Made by a program: the position numbers and the translations under genes | Notes under the pieces: generated by a model | The model's database searches: none | What the model was told of the DNA's origin: nothing | What the model saw: only the letters and a program-made list of their open reading frames with translations | DNA from: Sulfurovum sp. | Lineage (GTDB): Bacteria > Campylobacterota > Campylobacteria > Campylobacterales > Sulfurovaceae | Length of the DNA: 64,000 bases | NCBI GenBank assembly: GCA_027081115.1 | Contig: JALWLD010000112.1 | Coordinates: 124,001-188,000, forward strand | Direction: 5' to 3' | Shown: piece by piece, positions 1-10,148 of the stretch | Layout of the letters: each line of letters begins with the position of its first letter | Position numbering within the stretch: the first letter of the stretch is position 1

Positions 1-922
1 TGTGGATTCTTCTGCACTTTTCTTTTTACTTTTAGAAAAAGGTATCTCATTTGACATTGCTTTGGTCAATTATGGTACACGCCAAAATAGTAACAAAGAA
101 GAAATTCATGCAAAAATATTAGCTGAAAAATATAACCTCATTTGCCATACTGCTCAAGCACCAAATTTTGATGGACATTTTGAAAAAAATGCAAGAGATT
201 TTCGTTATACATTTTTTGAAAAGTTAATCAAGGTACATCATTACGATAATCTGCTTACTGCACACCAACTCAATGATCAATTGGAATGGCTGCTTATGCG
301 TTTAGTAAAAGGTGCAGGAATTTCAGAGTTACTTGGTCTAGAAGCTCTAAGTCAACGTAAAAATTATACACTTGTCCGACCTCTGCTGTCTTATAGTAAA
401 GAAGAACTGTTGGATTATCTCAAAACCAATGACTACCCTTATTTTGTTGATGAAAGTAATAGTGATGAAAAGTATGAGCGTAATCATTTTAGAAAAGTCT
501 TTTCAGACCCTCTTTTATGCCAATATAAAGAAGGTATTAAACGTAGTTTTGACTACCTAAGGAAAGATAAACAGTCACTTGAAAAGAGATTTGAAACCAT
601 TTATTCGGAAAAAAAACTAAGAATCATAAAACTACAGACTCATAGAGTGAAAACAAAAGCTGCAGATCTCGCATTAAAAGAATTAGGCTATCTTCTCTCT
701 GCTGCACAGCGAAAAGAGATAGAAAAAGAAGAAAGTTTGGTTATAGGTGGAGAATGGGCTATAGAAATACAAGGTGATCTACTTTATATTTCTCCCTATT
801 TGACAGTTGACATGCCCAAACAATTTAAAGAGGAATGCAGAGTTTTTAAAATACCAAAAAAAATAAGAGCCTACTATTTTAAAAATGATATCGATCCAAA
901 ACTCTTAATTTCCAATTCCTGA
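1..922 (+). CDS. tilS: tRNA(Ile)-lysidine synthase, 5' truncated by window edge
   Basis: ORF begins inside the PP-loop (VDSSALFFLLLEKG) with downstream HQLNDQLEWLLMRLVKG; TilS-like. Confidence 0.9.
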   Translation, partial: VDSSALFFLLLEKGISFDIALVNYGTRQNSNKEEIHAKILAEKYNLICHTAQAPNFDGHFEKNARDFRYTFFEKLIKVHHYDNLLTAHQLNDQLEWLLMRLVKGAGISELLGLEALSQRKNYTLVRPLLSYSKEELLDYLKTNDYPYFVDESNSDEKYERNHFRKVFSDPLLCQYKEGIKRSFDYLRKDKQSLEKRFETIYSEKKLRIIKLQTHRVKTKAADLALKELGYLLSAAQRKEIEKEESLVIGGEWAIEIQGDLLYISPYLTVDMPKQFKEECRVFKIPKKIRAYYFKNDIDPKLLISNS

Positions 923-924
923 TT

Positions 925-1755
925 TTACTTTGCAAGAGGGTGTGCTTTCATATACTCTTGCATCTTTTTAACAGAACCTAACTTCGTATAGACCTGTGTT
1001 GTTGCCATTGTCTCATGCCCTAACAGTTCACTCACATCTGATATACGTGCACCATGATTGAGTAAATGGGTTGCAAATGAATGGCGTAACTGATGTGGTG
1101 TCACTTTCAATCCTGCATCTTTAAAAAGTTTTGTCAACTTGTATCGTAGTTGTGCAGCATTCAACGGGGCATTGCCTTTTTCAAAGAGATACTTCTTGGG
1201 ATGATAATTCTCAAGATAGTGACGAATCAATATTTGTAACTCTGACAAAAGAGGAAGTTCCCGTACCTTTGAACCTTTCCCGTGTACCTGTACCCACTCT
1301 GCTTTGATATCTGTAAGTTTTAGCTCACTCAACTCAGAGATACGAAGTCCCAAACCATACAACATAGAAATTAGAAGTCTCTCTTGCAGATTTGCTCCCT
1401 CCAATACTTCTGTAATATATTTTTCTTCTATGGGCTTAGGAAGGCTCTGAGGTACCTTTATGGACTCATCTGCAATCAACTTCAAAGAAAATTGACATTG
1501 ATCTTCAAGATACTTTGCAAATGAACGTACTGCAGAGAGTTTTTTAACAATAGTCTTTTTGGAATTTTTTACAATATTAAAACGAAATGGAGTAATATCG
1601 AGAATTGTTACACTATCTTCTTCATAAAAATGACTTACTTCAGCCATTTGGCGAAGTGCAGTCTCATAAGTCGTTATTGTAGTATCGGAATAGCCACGTA
1701 CATTGTAAAGATAATCAAGAAACTCTTCTACATAATTCTGAAGATTCTCTTTCAT
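925..1755 (-). CDS. xerH: Tyrosine recombinase, XerH/XerD-like
   Basis: Catalytic motifs GLGLRISELSEL, HQLRHSFATHLL, LGHETMATTQVYTKL; ~276 aa, single Xer type typical of Campylobacterota. Confidence 0.75.
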   Translation of the reverse strand: MKENLQNYVEEFLDYLYNVRGYSDTTITTYETALRQMAEVSHFYEEDSVTILDITPFRFNIVKNSKKTIVKKLSAVRSFAKYLEDQCQFSLKLIADESIKVPQSLPKPIEEKYITEVLEGANLQERLLISMLYGLGLRISELSELKLTDIKAEWVQVHGKGSKVRELPLLSELQILIRHYLENYHPKKYLFEKGNAPLNAAQLRYKLTKLFKDAGLKVTPHQLRHSFATHLLNHGARISDVSELLGHETMATTQVYTKLGSVKKMQEYMKAHPLAK

Positions 1756-1765
1756 ATCTGCCTCC

Positions 1766-2386
1766 CTACAAAATCGTATTTTCTAACATTTTCTCGCGTA
1801 AATATACTTTTGCTGTTTCCAACTCCATACCTTCAAGAGAGAGACTCTGTATGTAAAAATCAATTTGAGTAAATGGTTTGGGTATCACAAAACGATCCCA
1901 ACTTTTCAATTCCCAATACTTTTGGGCTTTATAGTTCATCACAAAAATAGGTAATTTACTTTTTAATGCTATACCTATGGCACCATCACTCATTGAGTGT
2001 CTAGGACCTCTTGGACCATCTGGGGTAATTAACACCTCTTCTCCACTCTTAATACTCTTAAATGCCTGAAGCAAGACCTGTCTGGCACCTTTTTTTGTAG
2101 AGCCTCTAAGTGGTCTGATCTTCAATATATTAAGCGTTCCAGCAATTAGTGAGCCATCAGAATGAGAAGAGATAATAGCTGAAGCTGGATGATTTTTATG
2201 AATCTTTCTATAAGCTTGCGGGCTCATGAGCAATTCATTGTGCCAACAGACACAGACATGCTGTTCTTCCCCAATATCTGTAATATAATGAAATTTTTTA
2301 GATGCCGTGTACCAGAGGAGACGCATAAGGATGTAAATGACCGGAGGGATAATAACCTCACCTATACCTCTGAAAAATACTTTCAT
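1766..2386 (-). CDS. DUF374-type lysophospholipid acyltransferase-like protein
   Basis: CWHNELLM...SSHSDGSLIAGTL...RGSTKKGARQVL...TPDGPRGP motifs. Confidence 0.8.
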   Translation of the reverse strand: MKVFFRGIGEVIIPPVIYILMRLLWYTASKKFHYITDIGEEQHVCVCWHNELLMSPQAYRKIHKNHPASAIISSHSDGSLIAGTLNILKIRPLRGSTKKGARQVLLQAFKSIKSGEEVLITPDGPRGPRHSMSDGAIGIALKSKLPIFVMNYKAQKYWELKSWDRFVIPKPFTQIDFYIQSLSLEGMELETAKVYLREKMLENTIL

Positions 2387-2395
2387 TTTCCCCCA

Positions 2396-3691
2396 CTAAA
2401 CAAGTACACCATCAAGTGCACCTCTGGATGTTTTTACGATCTTCACATCCACAATTTTACCAAGTAACTCTTCACTGCCTTCAACAAAGATCAGTTTACC
2501 ATCATCAGAACGACCGGAAACTCTTCCATTGGCTTTCAACTCATCAAAGTAAACCTTATGTACTTTGCCTAACTGGGCATCCATGATCTCATCTAAAATT
2601 TCAGTGTGTCTTTTTTGTAATCTGGTTAGACGTTCTCCTGAGAGCACATTATCAATTTGTGCTTCAAATTCGGCAGCTTCTGTATGTGGTCGTGGAGAGT
2701 ATTTAAACGAAAAAAGCTGTTCAAAACGTACTCTCTCAAGTACATCCATTGTATCTTCAAAATCAGCATCACTCTCACCAGGGAAACCAACAATAATATC
2801 AGTTGAGATAGTTGCTTCAGGGCAAAGTGTACGTATCTTTTCACAGCGATTGATGAAATTCTCTTTACTATACCCACGTTTCATGGCTTTAAGCAGTTTT
2901 GTTGAACCACTCTGCAAAGGTACATGTATCTGCTTACATATCTTCGGATTGGAAGCAAACTCTTCAATAAAGGCATCATCCATATGCAAAGGATGTGGAG
3001 AGGTAAATCTAATACGCTCAAGCCCTTCTATTTTAGAAATTTTTTGTAATAGTTGGGTAAAGTCACAACGCTCTTCACTGCTACCAAAACGTCTACCATA
3101 ATTGTTAACATTTTGTCCAAGCAGCATAACTTCTTTGGCACCTGTATTCACTGCCTTTGTAATTTCCTGTACCAAAAGATCCGAAGGGATCGATATCTCA
3201 TCTCCGCGTGTTGCGGGGACAATACAAAAAGTACATGACTTGTCACAACCTATAGAGATATTCACCATTGCCTTAAAAGGGTTACTTCTGTATTCACCAA
3301 AAGCATAGGTACTTTCATCAAAGTCCGTATCTATTTCTACAGCATGTTTTTTGTCAACCACTTGTGTGATTTTAGAAACATTTCTCGCTCCAATAACAAA
3401 ATCTACGGAAGGTGCACGTTTAATAATATCTTTACCAAGATGACTTGCTGTACATCCTGCCACACCGATCTTTGCACCTTCTTTTTTATGTTTATTAAAG
3501 ACTCCGATTTCTGAGAAAAGTTTTGCTACAGGTTTTTCTCTAACAGAACATGTATTAATAATAATAAGGTCAGCTTGGGAAAGTTCTTCGGTAAGTTCGT
3601 AAGGTTCTTTTTGGTTTAACTCGGCGATCATGTGCTCTGAGTCTCGCACATTCATCGCACAACCAAGTGTTTCAATAAATAATTTTTTCAT
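2396..3691 (-). CDS. miaB: tRNA-2-methylthio-N6-dimethylallyladenosine synthase
   Basis: [16 protein letters not shown]-terminus, radical [18 protein letters not shown]-like C-terminus. Confidence 0.95.
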   Translation of the reverse strand: MKKLFIETLGCAMNVRDSEHMIAELNQKEPYELTEELSQADLIIINTCSVREKPVAKLFSEIGVFNKHKKEGAKIGVAGCTASHLGKDIIKRAPSVDFVIGARNVSKITQVVDKKHAVEIDTDFDESTYAFGEYRSNPFKAMVNISIGCDKSCTFCIVPATRGDEISIPSDLLVQEITKAVNTGAKEVMLLGQNVNNYGRRFGSSEERCDFTQLLQKISKIEGLERIRFTSPHPLHMDDAFIEEFASNPKICKQIHVPLQSGSTKLLKAMKRGYSKENFINRCEKIRTLCPEATISTDIIVGFPGESDADFEDTMDVLERVRFEQLFSFKYSPRPHTEAAEFEAQIDNVLSGERLTRLQKRHTEILDEIMDAQLGKVHKVYFDELKANGRVSGRSDDGKLIFVEGSEELLGKIVDVKIVKTSRGALDGVLV

Positions 3692-3714
3692 TTTACTCCG
3701 CTACACTTGCCTCC

Positions 3715-3960
3715 TTAGGCAATAATGTGTACTTCGTAGATATATTCGTTATCATCAAGTCCATATTTGACTTCACGCATATAAACAGAGTAACCTTTCT
3801 CTTCGAAATGCTCAATCAACTCTTTAAGCTCTTTATGTGAGTTGTCTTTATCGAAATAAAAAATAGATCTGTTTGCTAGTTCATCTTCGAGTTTTTTCAA
3901 CTCTATAGTTTTTGGTTTTGCTTTGAGTGTTGTTCTAGCAAGTTTTAGTTTCATGTACAT
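3715..3960 (-). CDS. HP0268 family protein (putative small nuclease)
   Basis: 81 aa resembling H. pylori HP0268 (RSIFYFDKDNSHKELKELIEHFEEKGY...EYIYEVHII). Confidence 0.7.
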   Translation of the reverse strand: MYMKLKLARTTLKAKPKTIELKKLEDELANRSIFYFDKDNSHKELKELIEHFEEKGYSVYMREVKYGLDDNEYIYEVHIIA

Positions 3961-4116
3961 TTCCTTGAATATTAGTTACACAGAACCCCTGCAGCTCCCG
4001 TAATTGCTTAGATTATACTTTATTTTCAGTAAAGGTTTGATTAGCTATAATGCTATTCTTCGAAAACAGCACCTCCTTGACGTTCTTAACACTGTTATGT
4101 TACCTCTTGTAGCGGG

Positions 4117-5310
4117 TTGAAATTGAATTTAATTAAGGAATACACTATGGAAAAAATATTAGATATTATTGAGGCAATTGCACACGAAAAAAACATCAGT
4201 AAAGAGCATGCCCTCGAAGCATTTACTGAAGCATTGACAAAAACAGCACAAAAGCTTACAACATTTACTTCTGCATTTGAAGTAAATATTGACCATGATA
4301 CAAAAACCCATTCTGTTAACAAAGTCATCACTGTTGTAGCAGACGGTGACCCTCAGCTTATGGTTGAAGTAGGAAGAGAAGACAACAAAGAAACCATCGA
4401 ATCTGATGCATTCATGGCACTTTCTGAAGCCAAAGAGTATGATGATTCTATTGAAGTAGGCGATCAGCTCAAAGAAGAGTTCATCCTCGAGGATCATGGC
4501 CGTACAGCTTCTGCAAACCTCTTTAGAGAACTTGAATACCACATCCAAAGACGTATAGAACAAGATCTTTTTGAGAAGTACAGAGAAAAAGTCGGTTCTG
4601 TCATGTTGGGTACGGTAAACCGTATCGATGCTGAAGACAACACTCATGTTGAAATTGGTGAGTTGAAAGGTATTATGACACTTAGAAACCGTATTAAGGG
4701 TGAAAAATTCAAGCGGGGAGACAGTATTAGAGCTCTACTAAGATACGTCTCTGTAGACCCACAGTTTGGTCTTTTTCTTGAGCTTACACGTACCTCTCCA
4801 AAATTTTTAGAAGCACTTATGGCTTCAGAAGTGCCTGAAATTTCAGATGGTATCGTTGAAATTGTTGCAGCAGCAAGAATCCCTGGAGAAAGAGCAAAAA
4901 TCGCACTTAAAACAGAACAGATGAATGTAGATCCTATTGGTGCTGCGGTTGGTGTAAAAGGAGTAAGGATCAATGCGGTAAGTGAAGAGCTTAATGGTGA
5001 GAATATTGACTGTATCGAGTACTCGGCAATTCCTGAAATTTTCATTACCAGAGCATTAAGCCCTGCTATTACACAAAGTATTAAAGTAGATCAAGATGAG
5101 AAAAAAGCGATCATCTCTATTACTGGCGATCAAAAAGCCAAAGCCATTGGTAAATCCGGTATCAATATCCGTTTGGCATCTATGTTGACGGGGTATACTA
5201 TTGAGTTAAATGAAGTAGAAGGTGTAACAGAGAGACAGGTTGACTCTTCAGATACTACTGAAACCAATAAGACTACAGATACTACCGCATTGGCTGATCT
5301 ATTTAAATAA
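4117..5310 (+). CDS. nusA: Transcription termination/antitermination protein NusA
   Basis: NusA N-terminus, S1 and KH domains (AARIPGERAKIALKT..DPIGAAVGVKGVRI); true start likely the ATG at 4147 (MEKILDIIEAIAHEK). Confidence 0.95.
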   Translation: MKLNLIKEYTMEKILDIIEAIAHEKNISKEHALEAFTEALTKTAQKLTTFTSAFEVNIDHDTKTHSVNKVITVVADGDPQLMVEVGREDNKETIESDAFMALSEAKEYDDSIEVGDQLKEEFILEDHGRTASANLFRELEYHIQRRIEQDLFEKYREKVGSVMLGTVNRIDAEDNTHVEIGELKGIMTLRNRIKGEKFKRGDSIRALLRYVSVDPQFGLFLELTRTSPKFLEALMASEVPEISDGIVEIVAAARIPGERAKIALKTEQMNVDPIGAAVGVKGVRINAVSEELNGENIDCIEYSAIPEIFITRALSPAITQSIKVDQDEKKAIISITGDQKAKAIGKSGINIRLASMLTGYTIELNEVEGVTERQVDSSDTTETNKTTDTTALADLFK

Positions 5311-5315
5311 AGCTT

Positions 5316-5350
5316 GGTGTTATGGAAGCATAATACCCTACTATCGTAGG
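5316..5350 (+). terminator. Two adjacent hairpins downstream of nusA
   Basis: GGTGTTATG-GAAG-CATAATACC (one G.U) immediately followed by CCTAC-TATC-GTAGG; no long U-tract. Confidence 0.5.
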
Positions 5351-5568
5351 CTACTGTCTCTCGACGGTACCCTTTAATATGTTTGTTTTAAGTTCGTCTT
5401 ATTTACATTGTGGTAGTGTTTTTTCTCTTACTTTTCCAGAAAAGTAGACAAAAGCCGTCATGACTCTCAATATAATCCCGAAGGTACGAGGAGATTTCAC
5501 TTTCAAGGGCGTTCTTACCATGACAAGGCACACTTCGTGTGATTAATGGGGGGGGGGAAAAGAGAGCT

Positions 5569-6261
5569 TTACGCTAAAAACATTTCAGAAAATGATTCTA
5601 CACTTAATGATGCAGATCCTACCAGTACTCCATCTACACCGGCTATAGAGATGATCTCTTTGATGTTTGCAGGTTTGGCAGATCCACCGTAAAGAAGAGG
5701 TTTGTTGTTGATAGCTTTTTTTAGTGCTCTGTGTGTGGTAGATATCTCATCTACTGTCGCAGAGCGTCCTGTTCCAATAGCCCAGATCGGTTCATAGGCT
5801 ACGATCACTTTGTCATAAGAGATATCGATACCTTCAAACTGTGCTAACAGGTATTGCATAACTGATTCAAACCCTTTCTCACGGATGTGAAGTGGTTCTC
5901 CTATACAGTAGATGATCTCAAATCCCTGCTCTTTGAAAAAATCAAATTTCTCTGCCACCTTTGTCTGGGTTTCATCCATATATTCACGTCGTTCACTATG
6001 CCCAATAAGAATGGCTTTGATACCAAACTCTTCAAGCTGCTCTACCCCGATCTCTCCGGTATACGCACCATTTTGTGTAGCGTATGCATTTTGTGTACCC
6101 ACAGTAAAATCACCGTCAAACCTGTCTAACGCAGTTGAAGGTGGGAAGATATACACCTTATCTTCAGGTTTTTTTGAAACCAATTTTACTTTCAAGTCTT
6201 CCATATACGTTTTTGTTGACGCTCTAGTATGGTTGGTTTTAAAATTGGCTGCAAATATCAT
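5569..6261 (-). CDS. tpiA: Triosephosphate isomerase
   Basis: AANFKTNHTRA, LIGHSERREY, AYEPIWAIGTG, LYGGSAKPAN motifs. Confidence 0.95.
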   Translation of the reverse strand: MIFAANFKTNHTRASTKTYMEDLKVKLVSKKPEDKVYIFPPSTALDRFDGDFTVGTQNAYATQNGAYTGEIGVEQLEEFGIKAILIGHSERREYMDETQTKVAEKFDFFKEQGFEIIYCIGEPLHIREKGFESVMQYLLAQFEGIDISYDKVIVAYEPIWAIGTGRSATVDEISTTHRALKKAINNKPLLYGGSAKPANIKEIISIAGVDGVLVGSASLSVESFSEMFLA

Positions 6262-6272
6262 ATTTTTCCTTC

Positions 6273-7466
6273 TTACTTTTCCAAGGCTTCAAGGCCAGGT
6301 AGTTTTACACCTTCAATAAGCTTCAAACTTGCACCACCGCCGGTACTTACAAAAGTCATCTCATCTACATCGCCTGCCCTTTGTGCAACATCTGCGGTAT
6401 CTCCACCACCTACAATGGTTGTAGCATGTGTCTCAGCAATGTGGTGTGACATTCTCAAACTTCCTTTTGAAAATTTATCCATCTCATACACACCCATTGG
6501 ACCATTCCAAATGATCGTTTGCGCATCATTGAGGACTTCACGGAAAAGTCTTGAAGAAGCAGGACCGGTATCTAGTCCCATCCAACCTACAGGGATCTCC
6601 TGTGATGGCAAGTATTTGACTGCTGTATTCTCAGAGAACTCAGGAGCAACCACAAAATCAACAGGCAAATAAAATTTTACACCCAAAGAGTGTGCTTTGT
6701 CCATAATGGTTCTGGCTTCATCCAGAAGATCATCTTCACATAAAGAGTTACCTATCTCATACCCTTGTGCTTTCAAGAAGGTAAAGGCCATACCTCCCCC
6801 GATGATCACTTTGTCAACCTTGTTAAGTAAGTTATTCAAAGCCTGAAGTTTACCTGAAACTTTAGACCCTCCCACCACAGCGATAAAAGGACGGATTGGG
6901 TTTTCAAGTACTTTACCAAAGAAGTTTACCTCTTTACCCATAAGAAATCCTGCTGCTTTATGGTCTACGTCAAACTGCTCTGCAATAGCGTAAATAGAAG
7001 CATGTTTTCTATGACAGGCACCAAATGCATCATTAACATAAATGTCTGCAAAAGAGGCTAACTCTTTTGCAAAAGCTTCATCATTTTCTGTTTCGCCAGC
7101 TTCATAACGTAAATTTTCAAGAAGAAGAACATCCCCCGGCTGCATATTGGCAGCTTTCTCTTTAGCATCTGGTCCCACTACATCATTGGCCATATAAAAT
7201 TCATTTTTTATTTTTAAAAGTGTATTCAATCTTTTTGCCACAGGCTTTAAAGAGTATTTCTCTTCATATTTACCAGGCTCTGGTCTCTCATAGTGTGAAG
7301 CAAGAATCACTTTACAGTCTCTGTCAATACAGTAACGAATTGTCTGTAAAGCCGAACGTATACGTCTGTCATCTGTAATATTCCCAAATTCATCTTTTGG
7401 GACATTAAAATCACATCTTATAAATACTCTTTTACCATCTATCTCTATATCTTTTAGTGTTCTCAT
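6273..7466 (-). CDS. pgk: Phosphoglycerate kinase
   Basis: [40 protein letters not shown] motifs. Confidence 0.97.
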   Translation of the reverse strand: MRTLKDIEIDGKRVFIRCDFNVPKDEFGNITDDRRIRSALQTIRYCIDRDCKVILASHYERPEPGKYEEKYSLKPVAKRLNTLLKIKNEFYMANDVVGPDAKEKAANMQPGDVLLLENLRYEAGETENDEAFAKELASFADIYVNDAFGACHRKHASIYAIAEQFDVDHKAAGFLMGKEVNFFGKVLENPIRPFIAVVGGSKVSGKLQALNNLLNKVDKVIIGGGMAFTFLKAQGYEIGNSLCEDDLLDEARTIMDKAHSLGVKFYLPVDFVVAPEFSENTAVKYLPSQEIPVGWMGLDTGPASSRLFREVLNDAQTIIWNGPMGVYEMDKFSKGSLRMSHHIAETHATTIVGGGDTADVAQRAGDVDEMTFVSTGGGASLKLIEGVKLPGLEALEK

Positions 7467-7474
7467 CGTTTACC

Positions 7475-8470
7475 CTATTTTTTACTTATGTGTATCGCCA
7501 TATCTACCAAACGACAAGAATATCCCCACTCGTTGTCATACCAGGAAAGTACCTTGACCATATTGTCGCCAATCACTTGAATCGTATCCATCGCAACAAC
7601 GGTACTAAGCTCTTCTCCTACAAAGTCTTGAGAGACTCTATACTCTTCATCCACACCTAAGATTCCCTTGTGTGAACCCTTACTTGCTGCTGTAAATGCA
7701 GCTTTTACTTCATCCAATGTTGTATTTTTACTCAATGTCACAGTCAGGTCAACCATAGAAACATCAGGGGTTGGTACTCTGAGTGCCTGTCCATTTAATT
7801 TACCGGCAAGCTCAGGAAGTACTTTTGAAATGGCTTTAGCCGCACCTGTAGTTGTAGGTACAATGTTGGTCGCACCAGATCTTCCTTTTCTTGGATCTTT
7901 TTTATGTTTTGTATCCAGAATCGGCTGGGAAGCTGTGTAAGAGTGGATCGTTGTCATCAATCCATTTTCAATGCCAAAAGCATCATTCAATACTTTAGCA
8001 ACAGGTGCCAGACCATTAGTAGTACATGAAGCATTTGAGACAATACACTCTCCTGCATAGGTATCTTCATTGGCTCCTATTACAAATGTAGCCGTATCAT
8101 CTTTGGCAGGTGCCGAGAAAAGTACTTTTTTCACACCATTACCCAAATAAGGCTGTACAGATTCTGCTGTTAAAAATGCACCTGTACACTCAAGTACGAT
8201 CTCCGCACCCGTAGAAGCAAAATCAATTTTTGAAAGTTCACGCTCGGCAAAGATCTTTGCTTTTGTGTCGGCAATATTCAAATATCCGTCCTTCACAGAA
8301 ACATCACTGCGACGACCATGTACAGAATCATACTTGAGGTTATACTCAATCATCTCATCTGTTCCGCTTGCATTTACTGCTACAAGCTCAATATCATCTC
8401 TATCCGCAATAATACGTGTGACACACCTACCGATTCTACCCAAACCATTGATTGCTACTTTTACAGCCAT
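7475..8470 (-). CDS. gap: Glyceraldehyde-3-phosphate dehydrogenase, type I
   Basis: NGLGRIGR N-terminus, SNASCTTN active site, WYDNEWGYS. Confidence 0.97.
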   Translation of the reverse strand: MAVKVAINGLGRIGRCVTRIIADRDDIELVAVNASGTDEMIEYNLKYDSVHGRRSDVSVKDGYLNIADTKAKIFAERELSKIDFASTGAEIVLECTGAFLTAESVQPYLGNGVKKVLFSAPAKDDTATFVIGANEDTYAGECIVSNASCTTNGLAPVAKVLNDAFGIENGLMTTIHSYTASQPILDTKHKKDPRKGRSGATNIVPTTTGAAKAISKVLPELAGKLNGQALRVPTPDVSMVDLTVTLSKNTTLDEVKAAFTAASKGSHKGILGVDEEYRVSQDFVGEELSTVVAMDTIQVIGDNMVKVLSWYDNEWGYSCRLVDMAIHISKK

Positions 8471-8528
8471 TTTCTATCCTTAGAGGTTTTTATTAGGACG
8501 CTTCTAAATATTCCTATATTCATAACAG

Positions 8529-8620
8529 GTTTTGCAAATGTAAGCTTGCACAAGAACTTTTCAAGTCCTAGCCGTAGCCAAGGCAAAGTAAATATCTTGT
8601 GCAAGATTGCGTTTGCAAAG
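8529..8620. repeat. Imperfect long inverted repeat between gap and nadD
   Basis: gttttgcaaatgtaagcttgcacaagaac versus reverse complement of atcttgtgcaagattgcgtttgcaaag. Confidence 0.55.
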
Positions 8621-8812
8621 CCCACCTCTGGGGCATCACCAGCTTTCACCTATGCATTGCTACTCTATCTCAACTTAGCAATGCCAGGTTTTCAAAAGAG
8701 TGCCTAGTCTAGACAAAAGCTAGTGATGTTATGAACATATAGGAGTATTAGAGGTGTCCTTATGTAAAACTATGTTAAAATTGCGTAATTTTACAGTAAA
8801 TGAGGTTAGCAT

Positions 8813-9370
8813 TTGGTTAATAGGTCTAAGCCTGTGGTCGCGATTTTTGGAGGGTCATTTGATCCGCCCCATAAAGCACATCAACGTATTGTTGAGAAAG
8901 CACTTGCTTCACTTGATATAGACAAACTAATTGTTGTACCTGCCTACTTAAACCCTTTTAAAACATCATCGCTTGCCTCTGCCAAGCAACGTCTTGCATG
9001 GTGTCATACACTTTTTGATGAGATTCCCAATGTCATCGTTGATGATTATGAGATACAAGAGGGTAAAAGTACCAGAACATCACAGTCTGTAAAACACTTT
9101 AACAAAACATATGATGTCAAGTATCTTATTATCGGTTCTGACAACCTGTCAACATTAACAAAATGGCATGAATTCAACTGGCTCAATAAAACCATTCAAT
9201 GGGTTATATTTACCAGAGAAGGGCATGAAGTACAGACAGATGAGCTTTTATCATGGGAAATAATCCCACTCAATGAGAGCGTCAGTTCCACAAAGATAAG
9301 AGAAAAGCAGACTATAGAACACATTGACAAAAAAATAGAAAAATCTGTAAAACAGATACTCAAAGGATAA
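8813..9370 (+). CDS. nadD: Nicotinate-nucleotide adenylyltransferase
   Basis: VAIFGGSFDPPHKAH nucleotidyltransferase motif, IIGSDNL, SSTKIRE; TTG start. Confidence 0.93.
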   Translation: MVNRSKPVVAIFGGSFDPPHKAHQRIVEKALASLDIDKLIVVPAYLNPFKTSSLASAKQRLAWCHTLFDEIPNVIVDDYEIQEGKSTRTSQSVKHFNKTYDVKYLIIGSDNLSTLTKWHEFNWLNKTIQWVIFTREGHEVQTDELLSWEIIPLNESVSSTKIREKQTIEHIDKKIEKSVKQILKG

Positions 9371-9376
9371 CACTTA

Positions 9377-9730
9377 ATGACAATAGATGAGAGAATAGAA
9401 AATATCGTAAAAACACTGGATGAGAAAAAAGCTGAAGAGATCGAGGTTTTTAATCTTGATAATGCAGACTACATTGCTGATCGCGTAGTCATAGCAAACT
9501 CACTCAACCTTAAACATACACAGGCACTTTTTGTACACCTCAAAGATGCATTAAAACCAACAGGAGAAACCTTTCTTCATGCCGATATGAGTGATGAATG
9601 GGTTGTTGCAGACCTGGGAGATATTCTTGTTCATATTATGATCCCAGAATACAGACAACGATATTCACTTGAAACATTTTTAGCTGAATTGGTTGAAAAC
9701 CAAAAAAATAAAGATATCGACCCTGCATAG
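9377..9730 (+). CDS. rsfS: Ribosomal silencing factor RsfS
   Basis: DUF143 features (ADYIADRVVIANSLNLKHTQAL, DEWVVADLGDILVHIM); follows nadD. Confidence 0.93.
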   Translation: MTIDERIENIVKTLDEKKAEEIEVFNLDNADYIADRVVIANSLNLKHTQALFVHLKDALKPTGETFLHADMSDEWVVADLGDILVHIMIPEYRQRYSLETFLAELVENQKNKDIDPA

Positions 9731-9770
9731 ATTAAGTTCGGTTACCAAGCCGAACTTACTGTTTTGATCC

Positions 9771-10100
9771 CTATAGAGGTAATTCATGACCAGAACCGGT
9801 CAAAAACTCTAGGATCAAAAACAATCCTATCGTCACTAAAGGCGAAAAGATCAACCACCAATAATATCGGTCACGTACAATATACCATATCAAACCACCC
9901 CACGCACCAATGACTAACACTATATGTGCTAAAAAAAGCGGAATAACCTGTCGAGTGATATTTCCCATAATCCCCAGTGAAACAATCAATAAAAAAGAGC
10001 CTAAAGCAATAAAAAGTTTTTTAATATCTCTATTTCTACTGTAGGAGAAGAAGATAATACCTAACGTAACAAGTATGGCTAAAATGATCAGGGCTTTCAT
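9771..10100 (-). CDS. Small integral membrane protein, unknown function
   Basis: 109 aa with about four hydrophobic segments. Confidence 0.6.
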   Translation of the reverse strand: MKALIILAILVTLGIIFFSYSRNRDIKKLFIALGSFLLIVSLGIMGNITRQVIPLFLAHIVLVIGAWGGLIWYIVRDRYYWWLIFSPLVTIGLFLILEFLTGSGHELPL

Positions 10101-10148
10101 GAAATGTACCTTTTAAGGGGTCAAAAAACCGACCCTAAGTTGTATTTA

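Noticed and set aside
2565-3101. 178-aa ORF on + strand
   Set aside because: Antisense to miaB.
8318-8707. 129-aa + ORF and overlapping 8461..8649 - ORF
   Set aside because: Both run through gap or the inverted repeat; better explained as a palindromic non-coding element.
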